5,273 nucleotides of DNA from Thermoleophilia bacterium (GTDB lineage: Bacteria > Actinomycetota > Thermoleophilia > Gaiellales > SKUG01): NCBI GenBank assembly GCA_020438525.1, contig JAGQUL010000305.1, positions 1 to 5,273 of the forward strand. Reading direction: 5' to 3'. Below the pieces are notes generated by a model, which was not told the DNA's origin, did no database searches, and was given only the letters and a program-made list of their open reading frames with translations. A program made the position numbers and the translations under genes. Below, piece after piece: positions 5,045 to 5,273 of the stretch; the first letter of the stretch is position 1; the number at the start of each line of letters is the position of its first letter.

Positions 5045-5273
5045 ATGACGACGACCACCGGATCCGCCGCAGCCACCGAACGCTCCGACTCCGAGCTCGA
5101 CGTGATCGTCGAGCGGCTCGTGGGCGACCTCGCCGATGTCCACGCGCCCACCGGCACGCAGCTGAACGCACTCGGCTGGGAGCAGGAGGCCGCGCTTCGG
5201 ATGCTCTGCAACAACCTCGATCCGGACGTTGCCGAGGATCCGACGAGGCTCGTCGTGTACGGCGGCACCGGCC
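5045..5273 (+). CDS. hutU: Urocanate hydratase (urocanase), N-terminal part (3' end outside window)
   Basis: Urocanase adds water to urocanate to give 4-imidazolone-5-propionate, the second step of histidine degradation, using tightly bound NAD+ as an electrophile; it is a cytosolic dimer in studied species. Seventy-six codons are visible, open to the window end. Residues 34-76 match the family N-terminus: [21 protein letters not shown], then NNLDPDVAE (56-64), then LVVYGGTG (69-76), whose YGG is part of the NAD+ site in characterised members. Before this lies a Thr/Ala/Ser- and acid-rich extension of some 20 residues compared with the Pseudomonas enzyme as I remember it. ATG 5045 is the natural start because TAGGAT lies 7 nt upstream. 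It points away from the minus-strand membrane gene and is 2.3 kb downstream of hutH, so it has its own promoter. The missing C-terminal domain prevents any check of catalytic residues. Confidence 0.93.
   Translation, partial: MTTTTGSAAATERSDSELDVIVERLVGDLADVHAPTGTQLNALGWEQEAALRMLCNNLDPDVAEDPTRLVVYGGTG

Noticed and set aside
3921..5048. 375-codon plus-strand frame over the minus-strand membrane gene
   Set aside because: Its translation is His/Arg/Asp-rich without domains, and it lies opposite a gene with clear membrane helices.
4929..5171. Upstream 81-codon extension of the minus-strand membrane gene
   Set aside because: It is Arg/Ala-rich shadow sequence, overlaps the clear hutU start on the other strand, and has no ATG or GTG between the hutU overlap and 4928. 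The normal acidic N-terminus begins at 4928.

Overview
The window is GC-rich DNA with long open frames on both strands and strong G/C third-position bias. It looks like a high-GC actinomycete. The secreted protein at 2785-3591 (short hydrophobic leader, decapeptide repeats, Gly-X-Y stretch, VDGAGSG-type linker) is a style I associate with Thermoleophilia (Solirubrobacter/Patulibacter-like). That placement is inference from protein style, not from a marker gene.

The recognisable theme is histidine utilisation (Hut). The window opens inside the C-terminal part of a glutamate formimidoyltransferase (2-514, 5' end missing). A complete histidine ammonia-lyase hutH lies at 1183-2727. The window closes in the first 76 codons of urocanate hydratase hutU (5045-5273, 3' end missing). 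HutH makes urocanate from histidine, HutU hydrates it to imidazolonepropionate, HutI (not in the window) opens that to formiminoglutamate, and the formimidoyltransferase passes the formimino group to tetrahydrofolate and releases glutamate.

The Hut genes are separated by four genes with no obvious Hut role. These are an unrecognised 192-residue protein with an internal duplication (563-1141), the secreted collagen-like protein (2785-3591), a 101-residue membrane protein with two glycine-zipper hairpin helices (3704-4009), and a two-TM membrane protein on the minus strand (4026-4928). The formimidoyltransferase, the 192-residue gene, hutH and the collagen-like gene run head to tail with gaps of 41-57 bp and may share a transcript. 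The minus-strand gene converges on the 101-residue gene with a 16 bp gap and diverges from hutU across a 116 bp control region.

That control region is the most informative non-coding DNA here. It holds a tandem 7-bp repeat merging into a perfect 8-bp inverted repeat (4967-4999), and a TAGGAT -10-like element exactly 7 nt before the hutU ATG, consistent with a leaderless transcript. Related AGGAT boxes precede hutH and the collagen-like gene at 6-7 nt. I saw no tRNA, rRNA, CRISPR, transposase or phage gene.
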